Part shown: piece after piece, positions 1 to 7,427 of the stretch
Layout: the number at the start of each line of letters is the position of its first letter
Position numbering within the stretch: position 1 is the stretch's first letter
Notes under the pieces: generated by a model
Databases searched by the model: none
What the model saw: the letters and a program-made list of their open reading frames with translations, nothing else
Told to the model about the DNA's origin: nothing
Assembly (NCBI GenBank): GCA_903879465.1
Contig: CAIRLQ010000120.1
Location: forward strand, 1-15,172
Length of the DNA: 15,172 nucleotides
DNA from: an uncultured Opitutia bacterium
GTDB taxonomy: Bacteria; Verrucomicrobiota; Verrucomicrobiia; Opitutales; UBA953
Reading direction: 5' to 3'
Position numbers and translations under genes: made by a program

Positions 1-156
1 CAGCTTGCCTGGGGTGTTCGGGTTTTCCTTCACGAACTCATCGGTCTTGGCGGTCGTGCGGTTGTATACGGAGATCGCGAAGCAGTGGTCGGCGATGTTG
101 AGGGCGAGGTTCTGACCCATAACGGCCAGACCGATGAGACCAATGTCGGATTGCAT
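1..156 (-). CDS. gnd: 6-phosphogluconate dehydrogenase, N-terminal 52 residues (truncated by window edge)
   Basis: Reading the minus strand from an ATG at 156-154 gives 52 uninterrupted codons to the window edge. The protein begins MQSDIGLIGLAVMGQNLALN, the hallmark N-terminus of decarboxylating 6-phosphogluconate dehydrogenase. GLAVMGQNLALN is the dinucleotide-binding turn of the NADP-binding Rossmann domain, and the later VYNRT stretch also matches the family. The enzyme oxidises and decarboxylates 6-phosphogluconate to ribulose-5-phosphate in the cytosolic oxidative pentose phosphate pathway. A GGGG run about 10 nt upstream may serve as a weak ribosome-binding site. The gene is divergent from the secreted-protein gene on its right, with about 105 bp between their starts. 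Identity rests on the N-terminus only, but this motif is highly specific. Confidence 0.93.
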   Translation of the reverse strand, partial: MQSDIGLIGLAVMGQNLALNIADHCFAISVYNRTTAKTDEFVKENPNTPGKL

Positions 157-261
157 AAGAGGCCCCAATGCGAACCCCGGGGGGCAGGCATGGCAAACAA
201 GAAAAGCCGTGTTTTCTGTAAGGTATCGGCTAGTTTCGGTATCCCCACCCCCAGCATCGTG

Positions 262-870
262 ATGCTTCGCCTCGCCCTCTTGCTCCTCATGGCGCCACCG
301 GCCTTCTCGGCTGAGGCTCAGGCCGATGCTATCAAGTATGCCGCCGAGATCGTCCGTCGAAATGGCGGTGAAGAACGGCTACTGAAGGTCTTTCGTTTGG
401 AAGAAACATTCAGCTTAAATGGCGGCAAGAAGACCACCGACCGCACCTCGCTTCTCCAGCCTCCGGCACTTTGGTATGTCGGGCGGACCGAACGCGTCTC
501 CGATTCGGGCAAGGGTTCGGTCTGCCAGGATGTCTGGATGTGGACGCTAGGGCCCTTGGTCGATTCGAAGACCAAGCTGACCGCTGCCGCCGACGCCATG
601 GTCTCGGGCCGCAACGCCCACGCCTTGAAAGTAAGCGGGAGCATCGAACCTGCCATCGTCGCATATTTCGATGCGGAGACCTATGGCCTGGTTCGGATCG
701 ATTGGAAAGGCCAACAGTTCGTTTTCTCTGACCCGAAGGTGTTCGATGGAGCCACGCTGCCCACGCACTGTATTTTATATGGTAAGGATGGCAAAGAGCG
801 GATGCGCACCGATTTGCGGGCGATCTCACGGCTCGCGCAGCTACCCGAAGGCCTACCGGCTGCGAAGTGA
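262..870 (+). CDS. Secreted (periplasmic) LolA-like protein of unknown function
   Basis: The 202-residue protein starts MLRLALLLLMAPPAFSA followed by EAQA, a typical Sec signal peptide with an AxA-type cleavage site near residue 17, so it is probably exported to the periplasm. The mature part has no catalytic motif I recognise. Its C-terminal half (AYFDAETYGLVRIDW, then a strand-rich stretch and LPTHCILYGKDG) resembles LolA/LolB-fold proteins, where strands on substrate description alternate with 'atLP' segments; this is fold-level inference only. Two cysteines lie in the mature protein. The reading frame is open further upstream, with an alternative ATG at 190 preceded by a G-rich run, which would add a 24-residue basic leader before the hydrophobic stretch. 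I chose 262 because it puts the signal peptide at the terminus, although no clear Shine-Dalgarno precedes it. It is followed by coaC. Confidence 0.7.
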   Translation: MLRLALLLLMAPPAFSAEAQADAIKYAAEIVRRNGGEERLLKVFRLEETFSLNGGKKTTDRTSLLQPPALWYVGRTERVSDSGKGSVCQDVWMWTLGPLVDSKTKLTAAADAMVSGRNAHALKVSGSIEPAIVAYFDAETYGLVRIDWKGQQFVFSDPKVFDGATLPTHCILYGKDGKERMRTDLRAISRLAQLPEGLPAAK

Positions 871-920
871 AGGCGGAGCGGCCGGGCTTTGACCTCGCCA
901 GAACAAAGGAGCCGCTTTTG

Positions 921-1481
921 ATGGTTGCTGTTATGTCCCAACTCGTCGGCAAGCGCATCACCCTCGGGGTCACCGGTTCGATTGCAGCCTATAAGGCCGC
1001 CGACCTTGTCTCCCAATTGGTCAAGTATGGTGCCGAGGTCCAAGTGGTGATGACCAAGGGTGCCACGCAGTTTATCACGCCGACGACCTTGCAGGTGCTT
1101 TCCCGCCGCCCGGTCGGTATTGATATCTGGGCCGAAGGGACAAATTCCGTGCCGAGCCATATCGAGATTGCCGATACGACCGATCTGCTGCTCGTCGCCC
1201 CGTTGACGGCGAACGTGATGGCGGAGTTCGCCCATGGATTAGCCCCTGATCTCCTGACGAGCATCTACCTCGCCACCCGCGGCCCGGTCCTCCTTTGCCC
1301 AGCGATGAACGGCAAGATGTACGAGCATCCGGCTACACAGGCTAATTTAAAGACGCTGCGATCGCGCGGTCACGCCATCGTCGAACCAGCCGAAGGCATG
1401 CTCGCCTGCGGCTACGAAGGTCTCGGCAAACTCGCGCCGGTCGATGAGATTGTCAGCCGCGTGCTTTCGATCTTGGGCTGA
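921..1481 (+). CDS. coaC: Phosphopantothenoylcysteine decarboxylase, stand-alone CoaC flavoprotein
   Basis: This 186-residue HFCD-family flavoprotein decarboxylates 4'-phospho-N-pantothenoylcysteine to 4'-phosphopantetheine in CoA synthesis, using FMN. Visible motifs are the N-terminal GVTGSIAAYKAADL FMN-binding loop (16-29), the active-site His80 in SHIEIA, the APLTAN segment (93-98, the PASANT equivalent), PAMN at 127-130, and the substrate-clamp LACGYEGLGKL with Cys163. In most bacteria CoaC is the N-terminal half of a roughly 400-residue CoaBC fusion; here the protein stops right after the CoaC domain, so the synthetase (CoaB) must lie elsewhere. The frame opens earlier (GTG at 867 overlapping the upstream stop), but AAAGGAG at 905-911 with 9-nt spacing supports ATG 921. 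The queG start lies 5 bp downstream, suggesting cotranscription. Confidence 0.9.
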   Translation: MVAVMSQLVGKRITLGVTGSIAAYKAADLVSQLVKYGAEVQVVMTKGATQFITPTTLQVLSRRPVGIDIWAEGTNSVPSHIEIADTTDLLLVAPLTANVMAEFAHGLAPDLLTSIYLATRGPVLLCPAMNGKMYEHPATQANLKTLRSRGHAIVEPAEGMLACGYEGLGKLAPVDEIVSRVLSILG

Positions 1482-1486
1482 GCCCG

Positions 1487-2494
1487 ATGGACTCCCGTGC
1501 CCTTCGCCAGCGACTCGAGGCTTCGGCGAAGGCGTTGGGCTTCGACGCGTTCGGCGTCGCACCAGTCGAGGTCGACGTCCGGGCTGATTATTTTAAGAAG
1601 TGGATCGCCGACGGCATGCATGGCGACATGGCCTGGCTGGCCCGGAATCCCGAACGACGCACCGACGCCCGTAAGGTTTTACCCGAAGCCCGTAGTTTCG
1701 TCGTCGTCGGGCTGAATTACTATCAGCCGCATCCACCCGCTGACTATCGCATCGCGAAATACGCGCTCGGGGCCGATTACCACGATGTGATGATCGACCG
1801 CCTTGAGCAGCTTTGTGGAGAGATGCAGGCGCTCGGCGGCGAGCAGAAGCCGTATGTCGACACTGGTCCGGTGCTCGAGAAGCCCGTCGCCGCCGCCGCT
1901 GGTCTCGGCTGGCAGGGCAAGAGTACCATCCTGATTCATCGCGGCGCGGGGACATGGCTTTTCCTTGGAGTGATTCTCACCACATTGGATCTGGAGGCAG
2001 CGACCACGAAGGAGCCAGACCGCTGCGGTTCGTGCACGCGCTGTATCGATGCCTGTCCGACGGCCGCCATCATCGCCCCCTATAAGATGGATGCACGCAA
2101 GTGTCTCGCCTACCTGACCATCGAGCACAAGGGCGCTATCCCAGTCGAATATCGCGAAGCGCTCGGAGATCGCGTCTTTGGTTGTGATGACTGCCTCGAT
2201 GTCTGCCCCTGGAACAAGTGGGCCGTCGCCACCCGCGAGGCTCATTTTGCGCCGCGGCCGCATCCGCCGCTCCGCGAGACGCTCGCCTGGACCGATGAGC
2301 AGTTCCTGACACACTTTAAAGGGACGCCGGTTGAGCGCCTGGGGTTGCATCGTTGGTGGCGGAACGCGTTGACGGTCCTTGGTAACATCGGCACGCCGGC
2401 CGACCTTCCTGCCGTCGCGGCTCATCTCGCCCATGCCGATCCGATGGTCGCCGAGCATGCTGCTTGGGCGGCCAATCGTCTGCGGGGCCGCTGA
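1487..2494 (+). CDS. queG: Epoxyqueuosine reductase QueG
   Basis: This 335-residue cobalamin-dependent iron-sulfur enzyme carries out the last step of queuosine synthesis, reducing epoxyqueuosine in the tRNA wobble position to queuosine. The sequence shows VDTGPVLEKPVAAAAGLGW (124-142) with the family's catalytic Asp125. Two ferredoxin-type cysteine sets follow: CGSCTRCIDACP (Cys180, 183, 186, 190) and Cys206 with CDDCLDVCP (Cys233, 236, 240), enough for two 4Fe-4S clusters. The C-terminal 50 residues (HRWWRNALTVLGNIG onward) look like a HEAT-type repeat, common in this family. The length is normal. The start is 5 bp after the coaC stop with no obvious Shine-Dalgarno, so translational coupling is likely. 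No other queuosine gene is in the window. Confidence 0.96.
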   Translation: MDSRALRQRLEASAKALGFDAFGVAPVEVDVRADYFKKWIADGMHGDMAWLARNPERRTDARKVLPEARSFVVVGLNYYQPHPPADYRIAKYALGADYHDVMIDRLEQLCGEMQALGGEQKPYVDTGPVLEKPVAAAAGLGWQGKSTILIHRGAGTWLFLGVILTTLDLEAATTKEPDRCGSCTRCIDACPTAAIIAPYKMDARKCLAYLTIEHKGAIPVEYREALGDRVFGCDDCLDVCPWNKWAVATREAHFAPRPHPPLRETLAWTDEQFLTHFKGTPVERLGLHRWWRNALTVLGNIGTPADLPAVAAHLAHADPMVAEHAAWAANRLRGR

Positions 2495-2530
2495 ACCTAC
2501 GGGTTGCTTCGGCGACCAGGGTTGTCCTAA

Positions 2531-3070
2531 TTGGATGCCGTGACTCTTGCCCAAGCCTATTACGCCCTCACCGCGGTTTTCCTGCTCGCTGGCTATCTGG
2601 TCTTAGCGGATTCCCCTTTGCTGCGCTCTTTCCGGCGTTCGAAGACGGCCACCGTCATCCTCACGCTTCTGGCGGTCGCTTGGTTTGGATGGTGGTTGCA
2701 GAACATCCCCGAAGCAGACCTCGCCGGCCTGCCGCGCCTGCCCGTGCTGATCGTCTTCATCGGCGCTGGCCTTGCCGCATTTCTTTACATGCCAGACTTC
2801 CTGTCGGTGCGCTCACTGGGCGTGCTGATGATTTTCCTCGCCCGTCATGCGCTGGACGCCGGCTATCGGCAACTGCCGCACAGCCTGCTCGATGCTTCAG
2901 CGAGTTACGGCGTGTTGGTGCTATTCGGTTTCTGGTGGGCATGTTCGCCGCCGGTATTCAATCGCCAGTGTGATTGGGTGATGGCTACCTCTGGCCGACG
3001 CCGTGCCGTCGGCGGATTACTGGCCATGCTGGGTCTCGCGTGCGCTGTCCAGTCGTTACGCCTGCCGTGA
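2531..3070 (+). CDS. Small multi-pass inner-membrane protein, unknown function
   Basis: This 179-residue protein is mostly hydrophobic. I count five to six membrane segments, near residues 8-26, 39-57, 70-88, 92-107, 121-139 and 157-174, joined by short loops with Arg/Lys clusters (SFRRSK at 33-38, SGRRR at 153-157). I recognise no family signature or catalytic motif. The start is the TTG at 2531: an in-frame TAA lies immediately upstream, and AGGG at 2518-2521 is 9 nt away. A GTG at 2540 is an alternative. The final codons overlap the gmk start by 4 nt (GTGA), so it is very probably cotranslated with gmk. The co-location with gmk is positional only and does not establish a function in nucleotide metabolism. 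Confidence 0.72.
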   Translation: MDAVTLAQAYYALTAVFLLAGYLVLADSPLLRSFRRSKTATVILTLLAVAWFGWWLQNIPEADLAGLPRLPVLIVFIGAGLAAFLYMPDFLSVRSLGVLMIFLARHALDAGYRQLPHSLLDASASYGVLVLFGFWWACSPPVFNRQCDWVMATSGRRRAVGGLLAMLGLACAVQSLRLP

Positions 3071-3660
3071 GCCGCGCCTTGCTCATCGTCGTCTCGGGTC
3101 CGGCCGGAAGCGGCAAGACGACTTTGTGTTCCCGTCTGACGGAAGCCTTTCCACAGGCAATTCGTCGGGTCATCACCTGCACCACGCGCGTCCCGCGGCC
3201 GGGCGAAGTCGACGGGGTCGATTACCATTTCCTGACCCGTGAAAGTTTTGAACGGCAGATTAGCGCCGGCGTCTTCCTCGAGCATGCCGTGGTGCACGGC
3301 AACCTTTACGGCCCGCGCTCGGCGGATGTCGCCGCGCACCTTGACGCTGGCTACGACGCATTATTGAACGTCGACGTTCAGGGCGCCGCGACCATTCGCG
3401 CCAAGGGCGAGGCCGACGCCCGTCTGGCCGCCGCCTTGGTGACGGTCTTTATTCGGGTGAGCGACCCGGTCGAACTACGCCGTCGCCTCGCCGGACGCGG
3501 AACCGACCCGGCCGACGAGATTGATCGCCGCGTGGCCACGGCTTCCTCAGAGCTTCTGCATGCGGGCGAATACCAGCACGTGATCGAAAGCGGCACCCGG
3601 GAGGCTGATTTCACGGCGCTCGAAACCATTTATCGTTCTGAGAAGCGACAGCACCCATGA
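3067..3660 (+). CDS. gmk: Guanylate kinase
   Basis: This cytosolic enzyme phosphorylates GMP (or dGMP) with ATP to GDP. The 197-residue product has the P-loop GPAGSGKTTL (11-20), the GMP-binding stretch TTRVPRPGEVDGVDYHF (39-55, Arg41 and Tyr53), FLEHAVVHGNLYG with Glu72 and Tyr81, NVDVQGAATIR (101-111), and a lid with paired arginines (RRRLAGRG). The P-loop is GSGKT rather than the commoner GVGKG/S form. I place the start at GTG 3067, which overlaps the upstream TGA as GTGA and gives the normal family length; the frame stays open to 2974, but the extra 31 residues resemble no guanylate kinase N-terminus. The gene ends in an ATGA overlap with polX. Together with guaB at 8468 this window holds two steps of guanine nucleotide synthesis, in separate transcription units. 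Confidence 0.95.
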   Translation: MSRALLIVVSGPAGSGKTTLCSRLTEAFPQAIRRVITCTTRVPRPGEVDGVDYHFLTRESFERQISAGVFLEHAVVHGNLYGPRSADVAAHLDAGYDALLNVDVQGAATIRAKGEADARLAAALVTVFIRVSDPVELRRRLAGRGTDPADEIDRRVATASSELLHAGEYQHVIESGTREADFTALETIYRSEKRQHP

Positions 3661-5381
3661 TGGAAAAGAGTGATATCGCGGGCGTCCTCGACGAGATTGC
3701 CACCTTCATGGAACTGACGGGAGAGAACCCGTTCAAGATCCGCGCTTATTCTGCGGGCGCGCGCATCCTCGAGAACATGACGGAAGATCTCGGCGAGCTC
3801 ATCGACAGCGGTAAGTTGGCCGACATCCCGGGTCTCGGTGAGGCATTGGTCGACAAGATTACGACCCTTCGCCGCGACGGCGTGTTGCCCTTTCATCAAA
3901 AGCTCAAGGCTTCCATTCCCGCCGGACTTCTGGAGGTGATGCAGATTCCAGGTCTTGGGCCGAAGAAGGTCCGCGCCCTCTGGACGCAGTTGGCCGTGGA
4001 GGATTTAGCCAAGCTGAAGCAGGTATGTGAGTCCGGTGCGGTCGCTGAGCTCAAGGGTTTCGGCGCGAAGACCCAGGAGAAAATTTTGGAGGGTATCAAG
4101 AACCGCGTCGCCTATGCCCAGCGTCACCGTTGGTACGAAGCCGCCGCCGTCGCCGAACCGATCCTCGCTGGCCTACGCGCCTTGCCACAGGTCCACTTGG
4201 CTGAATCCGCGGGATCGCTCCGCCGCTCACGTGAAACCGTCGGCGACCTCGATTTCCTCGTGGCCTCATCGGAGCCCAAGCCGATCATGGATTGGTTCGT
4301 CGCCTATCCTGGCGTCAAGGAAGTCACCGCCCACGGCGAGACGAAGTCCAGCGTCCGCTTTGAGAACGGCTTGCAGGCCGATCTTCGCGTCGTGCCCGCG
4401 GAGCAGTTCTATTTTGCGCTCCACCACTTCACCGGTTCCAAGGAGCATAATGTCGCGATGCGGCAGCGCGCACTCGGCCGCGGGCTTAGTATGAGCGAGT
4501 GGGGCTTCAAGTCTATCGACGAGAAGACGCCGGCACCAGGCGCCGCGAACGAAGCCGAGGTTTTCCAGGCACTCGGGCTTCCTTGGATTCCGCCGGAACT
4601 CCGCGAAGGCAACGGCGAGATTGATGCCGCCGAGGCCGGCAAACTACCAAAGCTCGTCCAACTCGCCGATCTGCGTGGCGTATTTCATAATCACACCACC
4701 GAATCCGACGGGGACCATACCCTCGATCAGATGGCGGCCGCGGCCGAAGTCCACGGCTGGGAATACCTCGGTATCTCCGACCACTCGAAGTCCAGCTTCC
4801 AGGCCGGCGGGCTCGACGAGGCTCGCCTGCAAAAGCAGATCGAGGATATCGCGAAACTTAATGCCGCGAAGAAGTATCGCGTGCGCGTGCTTAGCGGTAG
4901 CGAAGTCGACATCCTGAAGGACGGAACGCTCGATTTCACCGACGAGTTGCTCGGCCGGCTGGATTTCGTCGTGGCCTCGGTGCACAACCTTTTCACGTTG
5001 GATCGCGAAGCTCAGACAGCGCGCATCATCAAGGCCATTGAGAACGAGCACGTCGACATGATTGGCCACCTCACGGGCCGGCTGCTCAATAAGCGTGAGC
5101 CCTACGACGTCGACATCGCCAAGGTTATCGACGCGGCGGCGGCGAACGAGACGATCATCGAGTTGAACGCTAACCCCTGGCGCCTTGACCTCGACTGGCG
5201 TTGGTGGCGTCGCGCCTCCGAGAAGGGCGTGCTCTGCTCGATTAATCCCGATGCGCACCATATCGATCATCTGGCTTTTGCCGCACACGGCGTGCGAATC
5301 GCCCGCAAGGGTTGGCTGACTCCGGAGCAGGTACTCAACACGCGTCCGCTACCGGAAGTGCTCACCTGGCTCGGTCGCTAA
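3657..5381 (+). CDS. polX: DNA polymerase/3'-5' exonuclease PolX (X-family polymerase with PHP domain)
   Basis: This 574-residue protein is a bacterial X-family polymerase, implicated in base-excision repair gap filling. In order it has an N-terminal helix-hairpin-helix region (IPGLGEALVDKI near 57-68, IPGLGPKKVRALW near 97-109), the nucleotidyltransferase core GSLRRSRETVGDLDF (186-200) with metal-binding Asp197 and Asp199 and the third Asp242 in ADLRVV, the HHFTGSKEHN segment (256-265), and a C-terminal PHP phosphoesterase domain. The PHP metal ligands are intact: HNH at 344-346, SDHS at 374-377, Glu416, His443, His471, and Asp532 and His534 in NPDAHH. Both polymerase and exonuclease sites therefore look functional. 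Length is normal. ATG 3657 overlaps the gmk stop by 4 nt; ATG 3660 is equally possible. Confidence 0.97.
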   Translation: MMEKSDIAGVLDEIATFMELTGENPFKIRAYSAGARILENMTEDLGELIDSGKLADIPGLGEALVDKITTLRRDGVLPFHQKLKASIPAGLLEVMQIPGLGPKKVRALWTQLAVEDLAKLKQVCESGAVAELKGFGAKTQEKILEGIKNRVAYAQRHRWYEAAAVAEPILAGLRALPQVHLAESAGSLRRSRETVGDLDFLVASSEPKPIMDWFVAYPGVKEVTAHGETKSSVRFENGLQADLRVVPAEQFYFALHHFTGSKEHNVAMRQRALGRGLSMSEWGFKSIDEKTPAPGAANEAEVFQALGLPWIPPELREGNGEIDAAEAGKLPKLVQLADLRGVFHNHTTESDGDHTLDQMAAAAEVHGWEYLGISDHSKSSFQAGGLDEARLQKQIEDIAKLNAAKKYRVRVLSGSEVDILKDGTLDFTDELLGRLDFVVASVHNLFTLDREAQTARIIKAIENEHVDMIGHLTGRLLNKREPYDVDIAKVIDAAAANETIIELNANPWRLDLDWRWWRRASEKGVLCSINPDAHHIDHLAFAAHGVRIARKGWLTPEQVLNTRPLPEVLTWLGR

Positions 5382-5430
5382 GGCCTCCTTACGGCTCGCC
5401 CTCGGCGGCGGGGCCGTCCTATGGTGCCGT

Positions 5431-6225
5431 ATGCTGCATGATAAGCGCCGCCTGCTCCTAATCGCCGGACCCTGCTCGCTCGAATCCGAGGACAACTGCC
5501 GCACGGTCGCCAAGGAGCTCAAGGCCCTGGCGGTCCGCCACCCGGAGTTGAATATTATTTTCAAAGGATCTTACGACAAAGCCAACCGCACCTCGCTCGG
5601 CGGCGACCGTGGTCCGGGGATGAAGGCCGGCCTTGATCTCCTCGCGATGGTGAAGAAGGACTATGGCTTCAACGTGCTCACCGATATCCACGGACCCGAG
5701 CAGTGTGAAACCGTCGGCAAGGTCGTCGATGTGTTGCAGATTCCGGCCTTCATGTGCCGCCAAACGGATCTGCTCGTGGCCGCCGCTCAGACGGGTAAGG
5801 TCGTCAACGTGAAGAAAGGGCAGTTCCTCTCTCCGTTCGAGATGCGCTTCGTTGTCGATAAGCTCGAAGGCGCGAAGGCCGCTGAAATCTGGCAGACGGA
5901 TCGCGGAACCACATTCGGCTATCAGAACCTCGTCGTCGACATGCGCTCGTTCCCCATCATGGCAGGCTTCGGCCACCCAACAATCATGGACGCTACGCAC
6001 GCGGTCCAATTGCCCGGTGCGGCCGGCGGCTCTTCCGGCGGTCAACGTGAATATGTACCGGTGCTCGCCAAGGCGGCGCTCGCTGCCGGTGCCGACGGAT
6101 TGTTCATGGAGACGCATCCGGATCCGAAGAAGGCTATCTCCGACGGCCCCTCGCAAGTTCCGCTCGCGGAATTCCCGGCGCTCGTCGAAGCCTGCTTGCG
6201 CGTCTGGAAAGCGGTTCGCGCTTAA
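5431..6225 (+). CDS. kdsA: 3-deoxy-8-phosphooctulonate (KDO-8-P) synthase, metal-dependent class
   Basis: KdsA condenses phosphoenolpyruvate with arabinose-5-phosphate to give KDO-8-phosphate, the precursor of the KDO sugar that links lipid A to LPS core; its presence argues for an outer membrane. The 264 residues show IAGPCSLES (11-19), FKGSYDKANRTS (44-55), IPAFMCRQTDLL, VNVKKGQF, DRGTTFGYQNLVVDMR, DATHAVQLPG and METHPDP. The four ligands of the metal-dependent (Aquifex-type) class are all present: Cys15, His190, Glu227 and Asp238. In metal-independent enzymes such as E. coli KdsA the cysteine is asparagine. ATG 5431 gives the usual short N-terminus; no clear Shine-Dalgarno precedes it. The stop codon overlaps that of convergent menE. 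It lies 49 bp after polX, with no clear terminator between. Confidence 0.96.
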   Translation: MLHDKRRLLLIAGPCSLESEDNCRTVAKELKALAVRHPELNIIFKGSYDKANRTSLGGDRGPGMKAGLDLLAMVKKDYGFNVLTDIHGPEQCETVGKVVDVLQIPAFMCRQTDLLVAAAQTGKVVNVKKGQFLSPFEMRFVVDKLEGAKAAEIWQTDRGTTFGYQNLVVDMRSFPIMAGFGHPTIMDATHAVQLPGAAGGSSGGQREYVPVLAKAALAAGADGLFMETHPDPKKAISDGPSQVPLAEFPALVEACLRVWKAVRA

Positions 6226-7427
6226 CCAGCTAATTGTGTAATCGCGGCCCAGTCGGGCTTGCCGCTGGCATTCGTCGGTATGCTGGGGACGAACACGTAC
6301 CGACGCGGACGGGCCGCGGGCTCGAGAGCCTCGCACGCCTGGCGCAGCGCGGTTTCGGTACTCGCCGGCCCGATGACGCAGGCCGTCACGACTTCGCCCC
6401 AACGCTCGTCGAGCATACCAAGTACAAGCGCTTCCTTGATCAGCCCTGATGAGAGCAGCGTATGCTCAACGCGCGCGGGGTCAACTTTCTCGCCGCCGGT
6501 GATGATGACACGGTCCGCGCGGCCGAAAATTTTAACGGCACCGTCCGCGGCGACGTCGCCCCGATCGCCGCTCGTCCAAGGGCTGCCGATGGGTCCGTCG
6601 GGCCATAGACCAAGACCGAGTGCGGCCGTTGCGATCGTGATGACGCCTTCGGGATTCGTCGCCAAGCGCACGCCGGGAAGGGGAGTCCCGCGGACTTCAC
6701 CGCCGGACCAGATTTGCTCTGGGGGGCAGAGTGCGCAGGCTGCCGCGGTCTCCGTCGATCCGTAAGTCAGGAACACCGGCAGCCGCCGCGCACGAATAAG
6801 TTCAAGCAAAGGCATCGGAATAGCTGATCCGCCGAGCAGAATGACATCGAACGGATGCAACCATGTTTCTCCGTCCGCATGATCCAGCAGTCGCGAAAGC
6901 TGAGCGGGCACCAGCGAGATGATTTTAGTGCCGTCGGCGGGCAGCGAGACGGAGGGCAGGGTCGCCTCCAGATTAAAACGGCCATCGATTACTTGATGTT
7001 GACCGCCCGTCGCGCGTGCGCGGATGGCGGGCATCAATCCGCTAACATGCCACGGCGGCGTACAGGTCACGCCGTGTAGTTTGGGGCTCAGGCCGCGCGC
7101 GATGAGTGCATCGCGGAGCCCGAAAGCGGCCGCCTGCAGGGTCTCCCGCGAGTGAATTACAAACTTCACTTTCCCGCCGGTGCCGCCGGTAGGAATCATC
7201 AGGCGGCCTCGCCAGTTGAGGGGCCAGTCGCAGGTACCCAAGCCCCGCGGCTCCAGACTGATTCCTTTTACGATGGTCCCGCGGGGAAGCTGGCGAGCGG
7301 CTTCAGCGAGTTCGGTTCCCGCCCAGCGCGGGTTGCCGAGAAACACAGGTAAGCCGGCGTCATGAGCTAGCAGGACTTCTTGCAGGTAGGCCTGCGCGTC
7401 CGGATGGAAGATCGCCACGGCGCTCAT
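6222..7427 (-). CDS. menE: o-Succinylbenzoate-CoA ligase, compact MenE-type AMP-forming enzyme
   Basis: This 401-residue member of the ANL (acyl-adenylating) superfamily likely activates o-succinylbenzoate to its CoA thioester for menaquinone synthesis. Core motifs are present: A3 phosphate loop IPTGGTGGK (78-86), A5 YGSTETAA (222-229), A7 TSGDRG (285-290), A8 hinge GRADRVIITGGEKVDP (302-317), and A10 PTNASGKPDW (384-393) with catalytic Lys390. The A3 loop is unusually glycine-rich compared with the common TSGTTGKPK, and the protein is some 50 residues shorter than E. coli MenE. Substrate is inferred mainly from the overlap with menC: the ATG lies in an ATGA overlap with the menC stop. It ends tail-to-tail on kdsA. 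Confidence 0.88.
   Translation of the reverse strand: MSAVAIFHPDAQAYLQEVLLAHDAGLPVFLGNPRWAGTELAEAARQLPRGTIVKGISLEPRGLGTCDWPLNWRGRLMIPTGGTGGKVKFVIHSRETLQAAAFGLRDALIARGLSPKLHGVTCTPPWHVSGLMPAIRARATGGQHQVIDGRFNLEATLPSVSLPADGTKIISLVPAQLSRLLDHADGETWLHPFDVILLGGSAIPMPLLELIRARRLPVFLTYGSTETAAACALCPPEQIWSGGEVRGTPLPGVRLATNPEGVITIATAALGLGLWPDGPIGSPWTSGDRGDVAADGAVKIFGRADRVIITGGEKVDPARVEHTLLSSGLIKEALVLGMLDERWGEVVTACVIGPASTETALRQACEALEPAARPRRYVFVPSIPTNASGKPDWAAITQLAG

Noticed and set aside
222..243. Direct repeat GGTATC spaced by 16 bp upstream of the secreted-protein start
   Set aside because: Six bases is too short to call a regulatory repeat without conservation data; no matching promoter boxes were clear.
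1679..2554. Long antisense open frame opposite queG (291 codons)
   Set aside because: Shadow of a GC-rich gene; no recognisable domain, and queG itself is unmistakable.
2974..3066. 31-residue N-terminal extension of guanylate kinase
   Set aside because: It lies wholly within the preceding membrane-protein gene; the GTG at 3067 gives the family length and a GTGA overlap.
5382..5430. GC-rich stretch between polX and kdsA as a terminator
   Set aside because: Only a short GCCC/GGGC stem can form and no T-run follows, so it is not a convincing intrinsic terminator.
5458..6402. Antisense open frame opposite kdsA (314 codons)
   Set aside because: Shadow of kdsA with no recognisable motif.
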